Assembly: GCA_019636615.1 (NCBI GenBank) | Contig: JAHBXF010000002.1 | Coordinates: forward strand, 1,676,001-1,740,000 | Length of the DNA: 64,000 nt | Reading direction: 5' to 3' | DNA from: Phycisphaeraceae bacterium | GTDB lineage: Bacteria; Planctomycetota; Phycisphaerae; Phycisphaerales; UBA1924 | Shown: positions 1 through 9,064 of the stretch, piece by piece | Layout of the letters: every line of letters starts with the position of its first letter | Numbering within the stretch: position 1 is the stretch's first letter | Notes under the pieces: generated by a model | What the model was told of the DNA's origin: nothing | Seen by the model: the letters and a program-made list of their open reading frames with translations, nothing else | Database searches by the model: none | Made by a program: the position numbers and the translations under genes

Positions 1-2
1 GC

Positions 3-134
3 ACAGCCCCGCTGGCCAGCCCGGCGCGCGTACAGCAGACATCCCCGGTGCGCACCTTTCAGGAGTACGTCCAGGACGTCGAGGGTGCGCTGCTGGGAGT
101 ACTGGGCGGGGCGGAGCCGCGCGCCACCGGCTGA
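3..134 (+). CDS. C-terminal end of a gene cut by the window edge
   Basis: An open frame runs from the window edge to a TGA at 132-134 and gives the last 43 residues of a protein. The tail reads as ordinary coding sequence (FQEYVQDVEGALLGVLGG near the end), but no family can be recognised from so short a piece. It converges on the citrate synthase gene, with only 17 bases between the two stops. It could also be a chance open frame. Confidence 0.4.
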   Translation, partial: TAPLASPARVQQTSPVRTFQEYVQDVEGALLGVLGGAEPRATG

Positions 135-151
135 GGGTGGCGCCCCGCGTA

Positions 152-1345
152 TCAGCCGTTCCAGGAGCGGGTGGGCTCGCCGACATACTTGCTCAGCGGA
201 CGGATGAGGCGGTTGTTGGCGTGCTGCTCAAGAACGTGGGCGCACCAGCCGGTGATGCGGCTGGCCACGAAGATCGGCGTGTACTGCGGCACGGGGATGC
301 CCATGGTGTAGTACGTGAGCCCGCAGGGGAAGTCGACGTTGGGGTGGATGTTCTTCTTCTCCAGCATGATCTTCTGCACCTGCTCGCCGAGTTTGAACCA
401 CTGCAGCGCGGGGTGGCCGCCGGGGTTCTTCGTGTCGTTCTGCGCGATGGCCCGTCCGAGTTTGTGCAGGATGGGGGCCCGGTGATCGCCGTTCTTGTAG
501 ACACGGTGGCCAAAGCCCATGAGTTTGCGCTTGGTGTCGAAGGCGCGCTGCATCCAGGAATCAACCTTGTCCGTGCCGATGCCCGCCTCGCCCACGTCGT
601 GCATGATCTCCTTGAGCATCTCCATCGCCGCCTCGTTCGCGCCGCCGTGCAGCGGGCCCTTGAGCGCCGCGATGGCGCCGCAGACCGCGCCGTGCATGTC
701 CGAGAGGGTGCCGGCGATGACGCGGGCGGTGAACGTGCTGGCGTTGAAATCGTGCTCTGCGTAGAGGATCAGCGAGACATCAACCACGCGGGCATAGTCC
801 GGGCTGGGCTTCTGGCCCGACATCAGGTACATCAGGTTCGCCGCGTGATCGAGCGAGGGGTCTCCGCCGGTTTCCTGCGCCACGATGGGGCGGCCGTCGA
901 TCACGTTCTGCATCTGACCGATGATCGTGGGGATCTTGGCCAGCAGCCGCTTGGCCTTGCGCATGTTGGCATCGGCCGAGACGCTCTGGCAGTCGGCGTC
1001 CAGGTGGCCCAGCATGCTCACGCCGGTGCGCAGCACATCCATCGGCACCGCGGTGCCGGCCTTGAGCGCGGGGCCTGCGTCTTTGAGAAACTGCGTGACG
1101 CTCGCCGGAATGGGCCGCTCTGCGCGGATCTCGCCCTTGAAGCGTGCCAGTTCGGACGCGCTGGGCTTGTGCCCCTCGAGCAGCAGGAAGGCGACTTCAT
1201 CAAACGTGGCGTTCTGCGCCAGGTCGTGGATCTCATACCCGCGGTAGAAAAGCCCGCCCTGCTCGATCGAGCAGACAGAGGTTTCGCCCGCGATGATGCC
1301 CTCAAGACCCTTCGAAAACGCCGCGTCTGCTGCTGACTGGGACAT
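152..1345 (-). CDS. prpC: Citrate synthase family protein, probably 2-methylcitrate synthase
   Basis: A 397-residue citrate synthase, which condenses oxaloacetate with acetyl-CoA or propionyl-CoA in the cytoplasm. The active-site set is visible: His198 in AEHDFNAS, His233 in LHGGANE, His280 in GFGHRVYK and Asp338 in NVDFPCG. The ATG at 1345 is chosen because AGGAG lies five bases before it and the family N-terminus (about 17 residues later) aligns; an upstream ATG at 1396 would add a meaningless leader. The upstream same-strand neighbour, 90 bases away, is a 2-methylisocitrate lyase, which suggests 2-methylcitrate synthase in propionate breakdown. Sequence alone cannot separate this from an ordinary short type II-like citrate synthase of the TCA cycle. 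Confidence 0.9.
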   Translation of the reverse strand: MSQSAADAAFSKGLEGIIAGETSVCSIEQGGLFYRGYEIHDLAQNATFDEVAFLLLEGHKPSASELARFKGEIRAERPIPASVTQFLKDAGPALKAGTAVPMDVLRTGVSMLGHLDADCQSVSADANMRKAKRLLAKIPTIIGQMQNVIDGRPIVAQETGGDPSLDHAANLMYLMSGQKPSPDYARVVDVSLILYAEHDFNASTFTARVIAGTLSDMHGAVCGAIAALKGPLHGGANEAAMEMLKEIMHDVGEAGIGTDKVDSWMQRAFDTKRKLMGFGHRVYKNGDHRAPILHKLGRAIAQNDTKNPGGHPALQWFKLGEQVQKIMLEKKNIHPNVDFPCGLTYYTMGIPVPQYTPIFVASRITGWCAHVLEQHANNRLIRPLSKYVGEPTRSWNG

Positions 1346-1435
1346 GGATGCTCCTATGAAAAATTGGGGTGCAAGGATAGTCGCCCACTCCCCCACGCAC
1401 CGCGGCCGGGATCACATGCCCGGGCCGCCCGCCGG

Positions 1436-2368
1436 TCAGCGTGCGGGCCATTCCCAGGGCGTGCCGGGTTTATAGCCCACGAGGTCGTAGAGTTGCTGGC
1501 GGGTCTGCATGTCGCCCAGAAGGCCCTGAGCCGAGCCTGTTTCGCGCAGTGTCTCCAGAGCCCGCGCCACCGCCCCCATCGCCACCCGCAGCAGCGTGAC
1601 CGGGAAAATCACGATGGAATAGCCCATCGCCGAAAACTCGCTCAGCGGGATGATCGGCGTCTTGCCGAACTCGGTCATATTGGCCAGCAGGTATGGGCCG
1701 CCGGACGGGTTGGCCCCCCGAAGCCCTTTCATGGCCTGGGCAAACTTTGCGAACTCTTCGGGCGAGGAAAGCCCCTCGGGAAAGATCATGTCGGCCCCGG
1801 CGAAGACATAGGCCGCGGCGCGATCGATGGCGGCCTGCAAGCCATCCACGCCGCGGGCGTCGGTGCGGGCGCACACCACAAAGCCAGGCGAAGCCGGGTG
1901 CCCCTCGGCCTCGTTGCGGGCCTTCACGGCCCATTGAATCTTTTCGATCATGTGGTCGCTCGAGATCAGTTCCTTGCCGTCAAGGTGCCCGCAGCGCTTG
2001 GGAAACTTCTGGTCTTCGATGTGCAGCCCCGCCCCGCCCGCACGCACATACTCGATCACCGTCCGCCGCATCATCTCCGCCTCGCCGAACCCTGTGTCCG
2101 CGTCGGCGAGCACGGGAAGCCCGCTCGCGTCGGCCGATTCGCGGATGACCCTGGCGAAGTGCTCGAGTGTCAGAAGCCCCACGTCCGGCACGCCCGCCGA
2201 AACGCTCGTCGCGGCCCCCGAGATGTAGCACGCCTCGAAACCCGCCTGCGCGATCGCCCTCGCACACAGGGCGTTGAACGCGCCCGGCGCGGCCACGCAC
2301 CCGCGGTTCATCGCCTGCCTCAGTTTCATGCCCGCCGACATCTGGGTGTGTGTGTTCATCGCATCCAT
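1436..2368 (-). CDS. prpB: 2-methylisocitrate lyase (PrpB family)
   Basis: A 310-residue member of the isocitrate lyase/PEP mutase superfamily. It would split 2-methylisocitrate into pyruvate and succinate in the methylcitrate cycle. The metal-binding aspartates lie in VLADADTGFGE (residues 86-96) and the catalytic-loop signature KRCGH is at 124-128, the form typical of lyases rather than PEP mutases. The length matches PrpB (about 300) and not the much longer isocitrate lyase AceA. Two starts compete, ATG 2368 and ATG 2359; a G-rich GGAGG tract lies 14 bases before the first. It is probably co-transcribed with the citrate synthase downstream. No 2-methylcitrate dehydratase (prpD) is in the window. 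Confidence 0.88.
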   Translation of the reverse strand: MDAMNTHTQMSAGMKLRQAMNRGCVAAPGAFNALCARAIAQAGFEACYISGAATSVSAGVPDVGLLTLEHFARVIRESADASGLPVLADADTGFGEAEMMRRTVIEYVRAGGAGLHIEDQKFPKRCGHLDGKELISSDHMIEKIQWAVKARNEAEGHPASPGFVVCARTDARGVDGLQAAIDRAAAYVFAGADMIFPEGLSSPEEFAKFAQAMKGLRGANPSGGPYLLANMTEFGKTPIIPLSEFSAMGYSIVIFPVTLLRVAMGAVARALETLRETGSAQGLLGDMQTRQQLYDLVGYKPGTPWEWPAR

Positions 2369-2439
2369 CGTAATCGTGCCTGCCTCCCCCTTCCTCCCCC
2401 CCTTCGTCCGGCTCCGAATCCCCCCGGGTACAGTGTTCC

Positions 2440-3882
2440 ATGACTTCCAGCACCCCCCATGCGCTTCGCGGCCTGGCCGCATGCGGCCTTCTTTCGCTTT
2501 CTGCCGCTGCGCAGCCCCCCGCACCCGCCGGTGCGGGGCTTGGCCCAGGTGCCCTTGCCCCGCTCCTTGAGGAAGTCAGCCCCGACGCTCTCATCGCCAC
2601 CGTCCGCTCGCTCGAAAACTTCGGCACCCGTCACACCCTCTCCGAGACCGAGAGCGACACGCGCGGCATCGGCGCGGCGCGCCGATGGCTGCTGCGTGAG
2701 TTTCAGGCCATCGGCGGCGGGCTTCAACCCTCGCTCGAGACCTTTGATGTTCCTCCAGGGGTTCGACTGCCCCAGGGCGCCACTGTTGTCAATGTCGTGG
2801 CCGTGCTCCCGGGCACCATGCCCGCGGCGGCCCAGCGTGCGTACTACGTCGTGGGCCATTATGACAGCCGCAACGCCGACGTGATGGACGCCACGGGCGA
2901 CGCGCCCGGCGCCAACGACGACGCCTCGGGCACCGCGCTGGTTCTTGAACTCGCCCGTCTGCTCGCCTCGCGCCCGCTCGAATCCACCGTTGTGTTTCTC
3001 TGCACCGCCGGTGAAGAACAGGGCTTGCTCGGCGCCCGGGCGCACGCCTTGAACCTCACCGGCGAGAAGGCCTGGCGCCTGTGCATGGTGCTCAGCAACG
3101 ACATCGTGGGCGACCCGGTGCCGGGCCCCGCCGTCGATGGCCTCAGTGCCTGGCCCGGCGACCTGACGACCACCCCAGACCTGCGGGCCGCCGCGGAAGG
3201 CCCCGATCCGCGCCGCGTCGTGCGTGTCTTCTCTGAAGGCATCCCGCGCAACCCATCCGCCGCCGAACTGGCGCGCCTCCGCACCCTCGCGGCGGAGAGC
3301 GACAGCCCCAGCCGCCAACTGGCCAGGTTCATCGCCGATGTGGCGCTCACCGAGCGGCTGCTGGTTCAACCGATGCCCGTCTTCCGCCCGGACCGCTTCC
3401 TGCGAGGCGGCGACCACACCCCCTTCAACGAAGCCGGGCACGCCGCCGTGCGCTTCACCACACTGCACGAGGACTATTCCCGCCAGCACGCCGACGTGGT
3501 GCAGCGCGGCGGAAAGCCGTACGGCGACACCGCCGAGTTTGTCGACGCGCCGTACCTGGCCGATGTCGCACGGCTGAACCTCGCGGCGCTGGTGCACCTG
3601 GCCAACGCCCCGACGCCGCCCGCCAACGTGCGCATCCTCACCGCGGGGCTTTCGCCCAACACCACGCTGCGGTGGAGCCCAAGCCCCGAGCCGGATGTCG
3701 CCGGCTACGAAGTCGTCTGGCGCGACACCACGCAGTGGCAATGGGCGCACTCGCTGGATGTCGGCGACCGCACCGAGGTCACACTGCCCATCAACAAGGA
3801 CAATGTCTACTTCGGCCTGCGCGCCTACGACCGCGACGGGTTCCGCAGCCCCGTGACCTTCGCCGGCGCCGCGGAGCGGTGA
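2440..3882 (+). CDS. Secreted M28-family zinc aminopeptidase with C-terminal Fn3-like domain
   Basis: A 480-residue exported peptidase. Residues 1-24 form a signal peptide ending at an SAAAQ site. The M28 co-catalytic zinc site is recognisable: His140 in VVGHYDSRN, the aspartates of GANDDASG (157-164), the Glu pair in AGEEQGLLGA (from 190), an Asp in SNDIVGDP and a late His in GGDHTPFN. The last 90 residues (from PTPPANVRIL) look like a fibronectin type III domain, often found on secreted planctomycete hydrolases. It would remove N-terminal residues from peptides outside the cytoplasm. It is divergent from prpB across 71 bases that must hold both promoters. Confidence 0.88.
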   Translation: MTSSTPHALRGLAACGLLSLSAAAQPPAPAGAGLGPGALAPLLEEVSPDALIATVRSLENFGTRHTLSETESDTRGIGAARRWLLREFQAIGGGLQPSLETFDVPPGVRLPQGATVVNVVAVLPGTMPAAAQRAYYVVGHYDSRNADVMDATGDAPGANDDASGTALVLELARLLASRPLESTVVFLCTAGEEQGLLGARAHALNLTGEKAWRLCMVLSNDIVGDPVPGPAVDGLSAWPGDLTTTPDLRAAAEGPDPRRVVRVFSEGIPRNPSAAELARLRTLAAESDSPSRQLARFIADVALTERLLVQPMPVFRPDRFLRGGDHTPFNEAGHAAVRFTTLHEDYSRQHADVVQRGGKPYGDTAEFVDAPYLADVARLNLAALVHLANAPTPPANVRILTAGLSPNTTLRWSPSPEPDVAGYEVVWRDTTQWQWAHSLDVGDRTEVTLPINKDNVYFGLRAYDRDGFRSPVTFAGAAER

Positions 3883-3902
3883 ACGCGCGACGCTGAATCA
3901 CG

Positions 3903-3922
3903 CCGGCGGTTCACGCCGGTTT
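3903..3922 (+). terminator. Short hairpin between convergent genes
   Basis: CCGGCG-GTTCA-CGCCGG forms a six-pair stem followed by only three T residues, between the stops of the M28 peptidase and the kinase. This is weak as an intrinsic terminator and is reported because it sits exactly where one is expected. Confidence 0.4.
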
Positions 3923-3942
3923 CGTGGCCCCGCCCGCGCCGC

Positions 3943-6684
3943 TCACGGCCCGCGCAGGCTCGCCATCAACGCCGCTTCAACCCTGCTCCACTCCGCCGCG
4001 CCCTCGCTGTTGCCGGTGCGCTCATAGAGCACCTTGAGCCTGCCCGCGGCGGTGATCGTGGCGGTGGGCACCTCGTTCTTCGCTGCCAGGCGCTGGTAGG
4101 CGCTCTTGAGCAGCGGCTCGGCCTCGGCGTACCGCTCCATATCGACCAGGCACGCGCCCAACAGCACGTCGGCGTTGGCCGACCTCCAGTCTGAAGGCCC
4201 GAGTGCGCCGGTGAAGACCGCCGCGCCCTCGGCCAGAGTCGCGCGGGCCCTGTCCAGCCGTCCCGCCCGGGCCTGGGTCCTGCCCATCGACAGCAGCACC
4301 CACCCGATCGCCTCGGCAGAGGGCGAGGCCGCGGAGCGGTAGATGCGCAGCGACTCGATCGATGCCTGCTGCGATTCTACGAAACGGCCGGCCGCGGCGT
4401 GTACATTGGCCGCCACCGCCAGCGACTGCGCCAGCAGCTGGTCGTCGGGCCCCATCAACCTCCGGCGGAGGTCGATCGACTCCTCGATCGCCGTCAGCGC
4501 TTCGTCATGCCGGCCCAGCGTGGCAAACCCGTTGGCGGCCTGCGACAGCAGCGCCGCGCGCAGCAACGGACGCTCTCTGGCCTTCGTGTGCACCTCGATG
4601 CCTTCCAACGCCAGCGACAGCGACTCCTGCGCACGCCCGCTCTGCATCTCTCTGGCAGAGATCGCGTACAGCGTCAAGATGCGCTCTGCCGCGTGCGAGG
4701 CATCGCCCGCCTGGCGGTAGAGCCGGTGCGCCACGTGCAATGCCGCGGCCGCCTCGGCCTCTCGCCCAAGACGCGTCAGAACGTCGCTGCGCGAATATTG
4801 CATCGCGGCCACGAGCGTGTGGTTCTCGCCCAGAATCTCCCGGGCTTTCGCGGCCAGCGCGTCGAGCAGGCCCAGCGCCCGCTCCCACTCGCCCATGTAC
4901 GACACCGCCTGCGCGTGCCGATACCTGGCCGAGAGTGTGTCGGGGTGATCCGCGCCCCGCGCCGCCTCCCACAGTTCTATCGCCTGCCCCTGCTGCTCCG
5001 CCGCTTTCTCCGCGTTGCCCAGCGTCATGTGGATCAGCCCGATCCGGTCGTGCAGCGCGGCACGCAACAACGGGTCTTGCACACTTTTCGCCCACGCCGC
5101 CGCCCCGTCCATCGCCTGCCGCACCGTCACCTCGCGTGTGCCCGACACGTCGGGCATGAGCATGCCGAAGACGCGCGTCAGGAAAAACTCGTCCGTCTGC
5201 TGCACGCGCGCCAGCGCGATCCGCGCCTCTTCCAGCGCGGCGGCTTCCTTGGTGGCGGCCTGCGTCGCACGGTCTCGCTCTGCCCGGATGTTCTGGTAAC
5301 TCACCGCGCCCCCCGCGATCAGCACCACCCCCGAGACCACCGCCGTGGCCATGGCCGCGGTCGCCGCGCGGTGACGCAGCGCCCACTTGCGGGCTCGGTA
5401 CACGGTCGAGGGGCGCGCCGCCTCTACGGGCCTGCCCGACAGATACCGCTCGACATCGTCCGCCAGCGCCGAGACCGAGGCGTATCGGCGCGGCGGCGCT
5501 TTTTCAATCGCCCTCATCACGATCCAGTCGAGTTCACCCTTCAGGCCGCCCGCCAGTGCGCGCGCCGTGGTGCGGCGGGCTTGGGCGATTGTCCCGGCCA
5601 TGGCCCCGTCGTGTGTCGGCCCCGCGCCCCGCGACATGCCCAGCACGCGCTCGCTGGGCGCCGGCGGGTCTACCTCTCGCACCAGCCGCTGCAACTCGCT
5701 CAACGAGGCGTGGGTCATCGAGCGTGTGTCGATCGGCGTTACCCCCGTGAGCAGTTCGTAGAGCACGATGCCCAGGGAGTACACGTCCGCCCGAACGTCA
5801 ACATCAGCCGCACGAAGGTCGGCCTGCTCGGGGCTCATGTACTCGGGCGTGCCCATCAGTTGCAGCGTCTGCGTGACCACCGCCGGCGTCAGCAGCGGGC
5901 TGAGGATCTTCGCCACCCCGAAGTCGATCACCTTGGGCCACGGCCGACCGTCCACCGTCGTCACCAAGATGTTGTTGGGCTTGATGTCCCGGTGGATCAC
6001 GCCCCGGTCGTGCGCGTGCTGCACCGCGCGGCACACGGCCACGAAGAGCGCCAGCCTGTCGCGTGTGCCCAGTCGCTCACGATCGCTGTACCGCGTGATC
6101 GGCTGCCCGTCCACATATTCCATCACGATGAAAGGCCGCCCGGCGCGCGTGGTTCCGCCGTCGAACATCCGCGCGATGCCCGGGTGGTTCATCGCCGCCA
6201 GCGCCTGCCGCTCACTCTGGATCCGCTCCCCCGCTGTTCCTCCTTCGAGCCCCGCCCGAAGCACCTTGACCGCGACCTCGCGCCGAACCGGGTGCTCCTG
6301 CTGCGCCAGGAAGACCACGCCGAACCCCCCTTCGCCCAGCGGCCTCACGAGGTGATAAGGCCCCAGCCAGTCGCCGGGCCCCTCGGCGGGGGCCCCGAAG
6401 GCGACCGCCGAGGGTTGGGAATCTGTACCCAGACGCGTCCCTGCTTCTTCGCCCACCGCGCCGGCAGGGAGCGCCTGTGTCTCGTGCTGCTCACCCCGAC
6501 CCGTCACGGGCGCACGGTCCTTGGTCGCGGCCAACTCCATCTGTTCGATGGTCGTACGTACCTTCGTTGCCAGCGCGGCATCGCCCCCGCACGCCGACTC
6601 GAGAAACGCGGCTCGCGATTCCGCAGGCGTCATGCACGCCTGAGCCGCGATCCTGTCGGCGAGTCTGTCTCGTTCATCGCGCAT
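3943..6684 (-). CDS. Transmembrane Ser/Thr protein kinase with C-terminal TPR-type repeats
   Basis: A 913-residue Hanks-type kinase of the large planctomycete kind. After an N-terminal segment (FLESACGGDAAL, about 25-40) common in these proteins, the kinase domain shows the G-loop GEGGFG (117-122), ATP-anchoring Lys140, the catalytic HRDIKPNN (from 231), DFG (254-256) and the GTPEYMSPEQ activation segment. One membrane helix lies at about 441-463. The outer or distal C-terminus of about 450 residues consists of helical tetratricopeptide-like repeats and probably binds a protein ligand. The ATG at 6684 is preferred over an upstream start at 6762 because GAGG lies seven bases before it and the family N-terminus fits. 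All catalytic residues are present, so it should be active. Confidence 0.93.
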   Translation of the reverse strand: MRDERDRLADRIAAQACMTPAESRAAFLESACGGDAALATKVRTTIEQMELAATKDRAPVTGRGEQHETQALPAGAVGEEAGTRLGTDSQPSAVAFGAPAEGPGDWLGPYHLVRPLGEGGFGVVFLAQQEHPVRREVAVKVLRAGLEGGTAGERIQSERQALAAMNHPGIARMFDGGTTRAGRPFIVMEYVDGQPITRYSDRERLGTRDRLALFVAVCRAVQHAHDRGVIHRDIKPNNILVTTVDGRPWPKVIDFGVAKILSPLLTPAVVTQTLQLMGTPEYMSPEQADLRAADVDVRADVYSLGIVLYELLTGVTPIDTRSMTHASLSELQRLVREVDPPAPSERVLGMSRGAGPTHDGAMAGTIAQARRTTARALAGGLKGELDWIVMRAIEKAPPRRYASVSALADDVERYLSGRPVEAARPSTVYRARKWALRHRAATAAMATAVVSGVVLIAGGAVSYQNIRAERDRATQAATKEAAALEEARIALARVQQTDEFFLTRVFGMLMPDVSGTREVTVRQAMDGAAAWAKSVQDPLLRAALHDRIGLIHMTLGNAEKAAEQQGQAIELWEAARGADHPDTLSARYRHAQAVSYMGEWERALGLLDALAAKAREILGENHTLVAAMQYSRSDVLTRLGREAEAAAALHVAHRLYRQAGDASHAAERILTLYAISAREMQSGRAQESLSLALEGIEVHTKARERPLLRAALLSQAANGFATLGRHDEALTAIEESIDLRRRLMGPDDQLLAQSLAVAANVHAAAGRFVESQQASIESLRIYRSAASPSAEAIGWVLLSMGRTQARAGRLDRARATLAEGAAVFTGALGPSDWRSANADVLLGACLVDMERYAEAEPLLKSAYQRLAAKNEVPTATITAAGRLKVLYERTGNSEGAAEWSRVEAALMASLRGP

Positions 6685-6864
6685 CGGTCTACCTCTTGTG
6701 CAAACGCTCGCCACGCGGCCCCGCGGCCCGTGAACTCCGCAGGCCCCGCCGGCCCGGTTCACCCCGGGCGGATGGGGGGGTGAACCCGCGGGGAAAGCGA
6801 ACTACTATCATTCTTGCACACGGCCCGCGGGCCGTGTACGAACACTCAACCGGAGAATACACCC

Positions 6865-7584
6865 ATGATTCGTGGCCTGAAGATCGCTGGTGCGGCCGTT
6901 GCCGCGGGAATGTTGGTCGTCGCGGCCGCCGGATTCCAGCCCGAAACCAAGCCCGCCGACCCGCCGGCCGCCCCCAAAGCGGCCGAACCCCCGGCCACCC
7001 CCGCCCCAGATGCGGAACAACAGGAGAAACTCGTGTTCGTCAACCTCACCACCTCGATGGGCGACATCCTCCTCGAACTCAACAACGAGAAGGCCCCGAT
7101 CTCGGTCAAGAACTTCCTCAACTACACCAAGAAGGGCCACTACGACGGCACCATCTTCCACCGCGTGATCAACAACTTCATGATCCAGGGCGGCGGCTTC
7201 ACCCCCGACATGCGCCAGAAGCCCACCGATGAACCCATCCAGAACGAGTGGCAGAACGGCCTGAAGAACACCAAGTACACCGTGGCCATGGCCCGCCTTG
7301 GCGACGGCCGCCCCAACCCCAACACGGTCAACTCGGCCACCGCGCAGTTCTTCATCAACGTGAAGGACAACGACTTCCTCGACCGCCCCCAGCCCGACGG
7401 CGGCGCATACGCCGTCTTCGGCCGCGTTGTTGCCGGCATCAGCGTGGTCGACGCCATCAAGGCCGTGCAGACCACCGTCAAGGGCCCCCATCAGGACGTG
7501 CCCGCCCAGCCCGTGACCATCACCAAGGCCGTGCAAGTCTCCAAAGAGGACGCCGAGAAGATCCTCTCGGGCGAGAAGAAGTAA
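6865..7584 (+). CDS. Secreted cyclophilin-type peptidyl-prolyl cis-trans isomerase
   Basis: A 239-residue protein with a signal peptide (residues 1-24, hydrophobic core AAVAAGMLVVAAA), a Pro/Ala-rich linker and a cyclophilin domain from about 55 to 235. Key residues are visible: the catalytic Arg in IFHRVI, the MIQGGG segment, and Gln in SATAQFFIN. It should catalyse proline isomerisation during folding of exported proteins. The ATG at 6865 is chosen because GGAGA lies just before it and a signal peptide follows at once; an upstream in-frame ATG at 6814 would bury the signal peptide. The gene is divergent from the kinase and ends in a strong terminator, so it is probably monocistronic. Confidence 0.93.
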   Translation: MIRGLKIAGAAVAAGMLVVAAAGFQPETKPADPPAAPKAAEPPATPAPDAEQQEKLVFVNLTTSMGDILLELNNEKAPISVKNFLNYTKKGHYDGTIFHRVINNFMIQGGGFTPDMRQKPTDEPIQNEWQNGLKNTKYTVAMARLGDGRPNPNTVNSATAQFFINVKDNDFLDRPQPDGGAYAVFGRVVAGISVVDAIKAVQTTVKGPHQDVPAQPVTITKAVQVSKEDAEKILSGEKK

Positions 7585-7619
7585 CCCCGACGCGCGTGGC
7601 GCGAACGTTGACCGATACC

Positions 7620-7656
7620 GGCCCGGGGAAGAGATCTCCCCGGGCCGTCTTTTTTT
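7620..7656 (+). terminator. Rho-independent terminator after the cyclophilin gene
   Basis: A ten-pair stem GGCCCGGGGA/TCCCCGGGCC closes a seven-base loop and is followed by a run of seven T residues. It lies 35 bases after the cyclophilin stop. Confidence 0.92.
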
Positions 7657-7762
7657 CGCTCAACCACTCTGCCGATCGAGCCCGGTCAGCCCGCGGTGCT
7701 TCGCAGAGCATATCGGTAAGTGAAAGAACGTCTCGAACTCGCTATCGCATATCATGGCGTGA

Positions 7763-9019
7763 ATGCACACCCGCCAATTCTGTACACCACACCTTGTAGA
7801 CGAGAACTCTGCGATTCCGCTCGAGCGGGTTGTCTTCGACGACCGCTCCATCAAGGAAGGTTGGTTTCAAAACCTCCTCTACAACAATCCTTCTCTCATC
7901 CCAATCGATGAAATCGAGAAGATCTTTGGGCCTCTGATCCCCGTGGCTCGTGAGTTGCAGTCGGGGGTTGGCCCCGTAGACGTTGTGTACATCAGCCCTG
8001 ATGGATACATCACGCTCGTCGAGACCAAGTTGTTCCGCAACCCCGAGTCACGGCGCAAGGTGGTTGCGCAAATTCTTGATTACGCCTCGGCAATGTCGGG
8101 CTGGACATACCAGGAGTTCTGCGAGGCAGTCCGATTGAATCGGGGCGAGGAACTCCGTCCGGAAAACGACACCGACCCGATCGTTCAGTTGGTGAGAGAT
8201 CATCCCGACTTTGACGAGGCTCGATTCATCGATTCTGTCACGAAGAACCTCTCCGAAGGGCGCTTCTTGCTCCTGGTCGTTGGTGATGGCATCCAACACG
8301 GCGTCGAGCATCTTGCTGCGACATTGGCTGCCACGCCTCACTTGCACTTTTCGCTTGCGTTGCTGGAACTCGCTCTCTTCCGAACGGGAACGCCTGTCAA
8401 CACTCTGTTCGCTCAGCCCCGCGTGATGGCCCGAACCAAGGAAGTCACACGCGCCGTGATCGAGTTGCGTGACCCGCTCAGAACAAGGGATGTGAAGGTC
8501 ACGATGCCAGAAGCCGTCCACGGCGCAGGGGCGGGGGAGCGTCGTCGGCTCACAGAAGAAGCCATGTTCGAGACCATGGCCGCGGCCCTCGGCGCACACG
8601 TGGTCGATCAGTTCCGAGTCTTCCTACGAGATTGCGAGAAGCTCGCCATCAACACGGAGACAAAGGGCACAAGCCTGTCCCTCGTCTGGTACGAACCGAA
8701 CACAGAGCAACGCTTTTCGTTTGCCTCAATCTTTGCTGAGGGCGGGTTTGTCAACTTAAAGTTTGTCCTTCACAACTACCGCAAGTGTGGTATTGACCCA
8801 CAGCCCGGATTGGAGTATGTGAACGCCGTTGCCGCGCTCGTACCAGGCTCAACTATCCGTGAGTATCTCAAGGATGGCAAGGCGTGGCCGCGAGTTTTCG
8901 TCGGCTCGCGAGAGATCACCTTGGCAGACCTGATGCCAAAGTCCGCAGAATGGCTGGTTTTGCTCGCATCTGTGACAACGAAGACTGAGCAACGTGGTTT
9001 AGAGATCCATGCAGAGTAG
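7763..9019 (+). CDS. Solo PD-(D/E)XK (RecB-like) nuclease-domain protein
   Basis: A 418-residue protein with a nuclease fold signature near its N-terminus: Asp73 in PVDVVYISPDG, then Glu87 and Lys89 in LVETKLFRN, then Gln103 and Tyr107 in QILDY, which matches the QxxxY motif of RecB-type nucleases. Residues 110-418 are not recognised; no helicase, methylase or membrane segment is seen. It would cut or bind DNA in the cytoplasm. No ribosome site stands out before the ATG, so the start is uncertain. Codon use is clearly less GC-rich than in neighbouring genes, which suggests transfer. Similar stand-alone proteins occur in many bacteria with no assigned role; a defence function is possible but not shown. 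Confidence 0.72.
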   Translation: MHTRQFCTPHLVDENSAIPLERVVFDDRSIKEGWFQNLLYNNPSLIPIDEIEKIFGPLIPVARELQSGVGPVDVVYISPDGYITLVETKLFRNPESRRKVVAQILDYASAMSGWTYQEFCEAVRLNRGEELRPENDTDPIVQLVRDHPDFDEARFIDSVTKNLSEGRFLLLVVGDGIQHGVEHLAATLAATPHLHFSLALLELALFRTGTPVNTLFAQPRVMARTKEVTRAVIELRDPLRTRDVKVTMPEAVHGAGAGERRRLTEEAMFETMAAALGAHVVDQFRVFLRDCEKLAINTETKGTSLSLVWYEPNTEQRFSFASIFAEGGFVNLKFVLHNYRKCGIDPQPGLEYVNAVAALVPGSTIREYLKDGKAWPRVFVGSREITLADLMPKSAEWLVLLASVTTKTEQRGLEIHAE

Positions 9020-9064
9020 CAACTTTCGCCCGTCCTCACCTCCCCACCGCCGCCGAGTTCCACT

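Noticed and set aside
137..1336. A 399-codon plus-strand frame
   Set aside because: It is antisense to the citrate synthase gene, which has full active-site motifs; long mirror frames are common at this GC content.
7763..9019. A Shedu-type defence protein
   Set aside because: The nuclease domain is N-terminal with a QxxxY motif and no SduA features are recognisable, so only a general nuclease call is supported.
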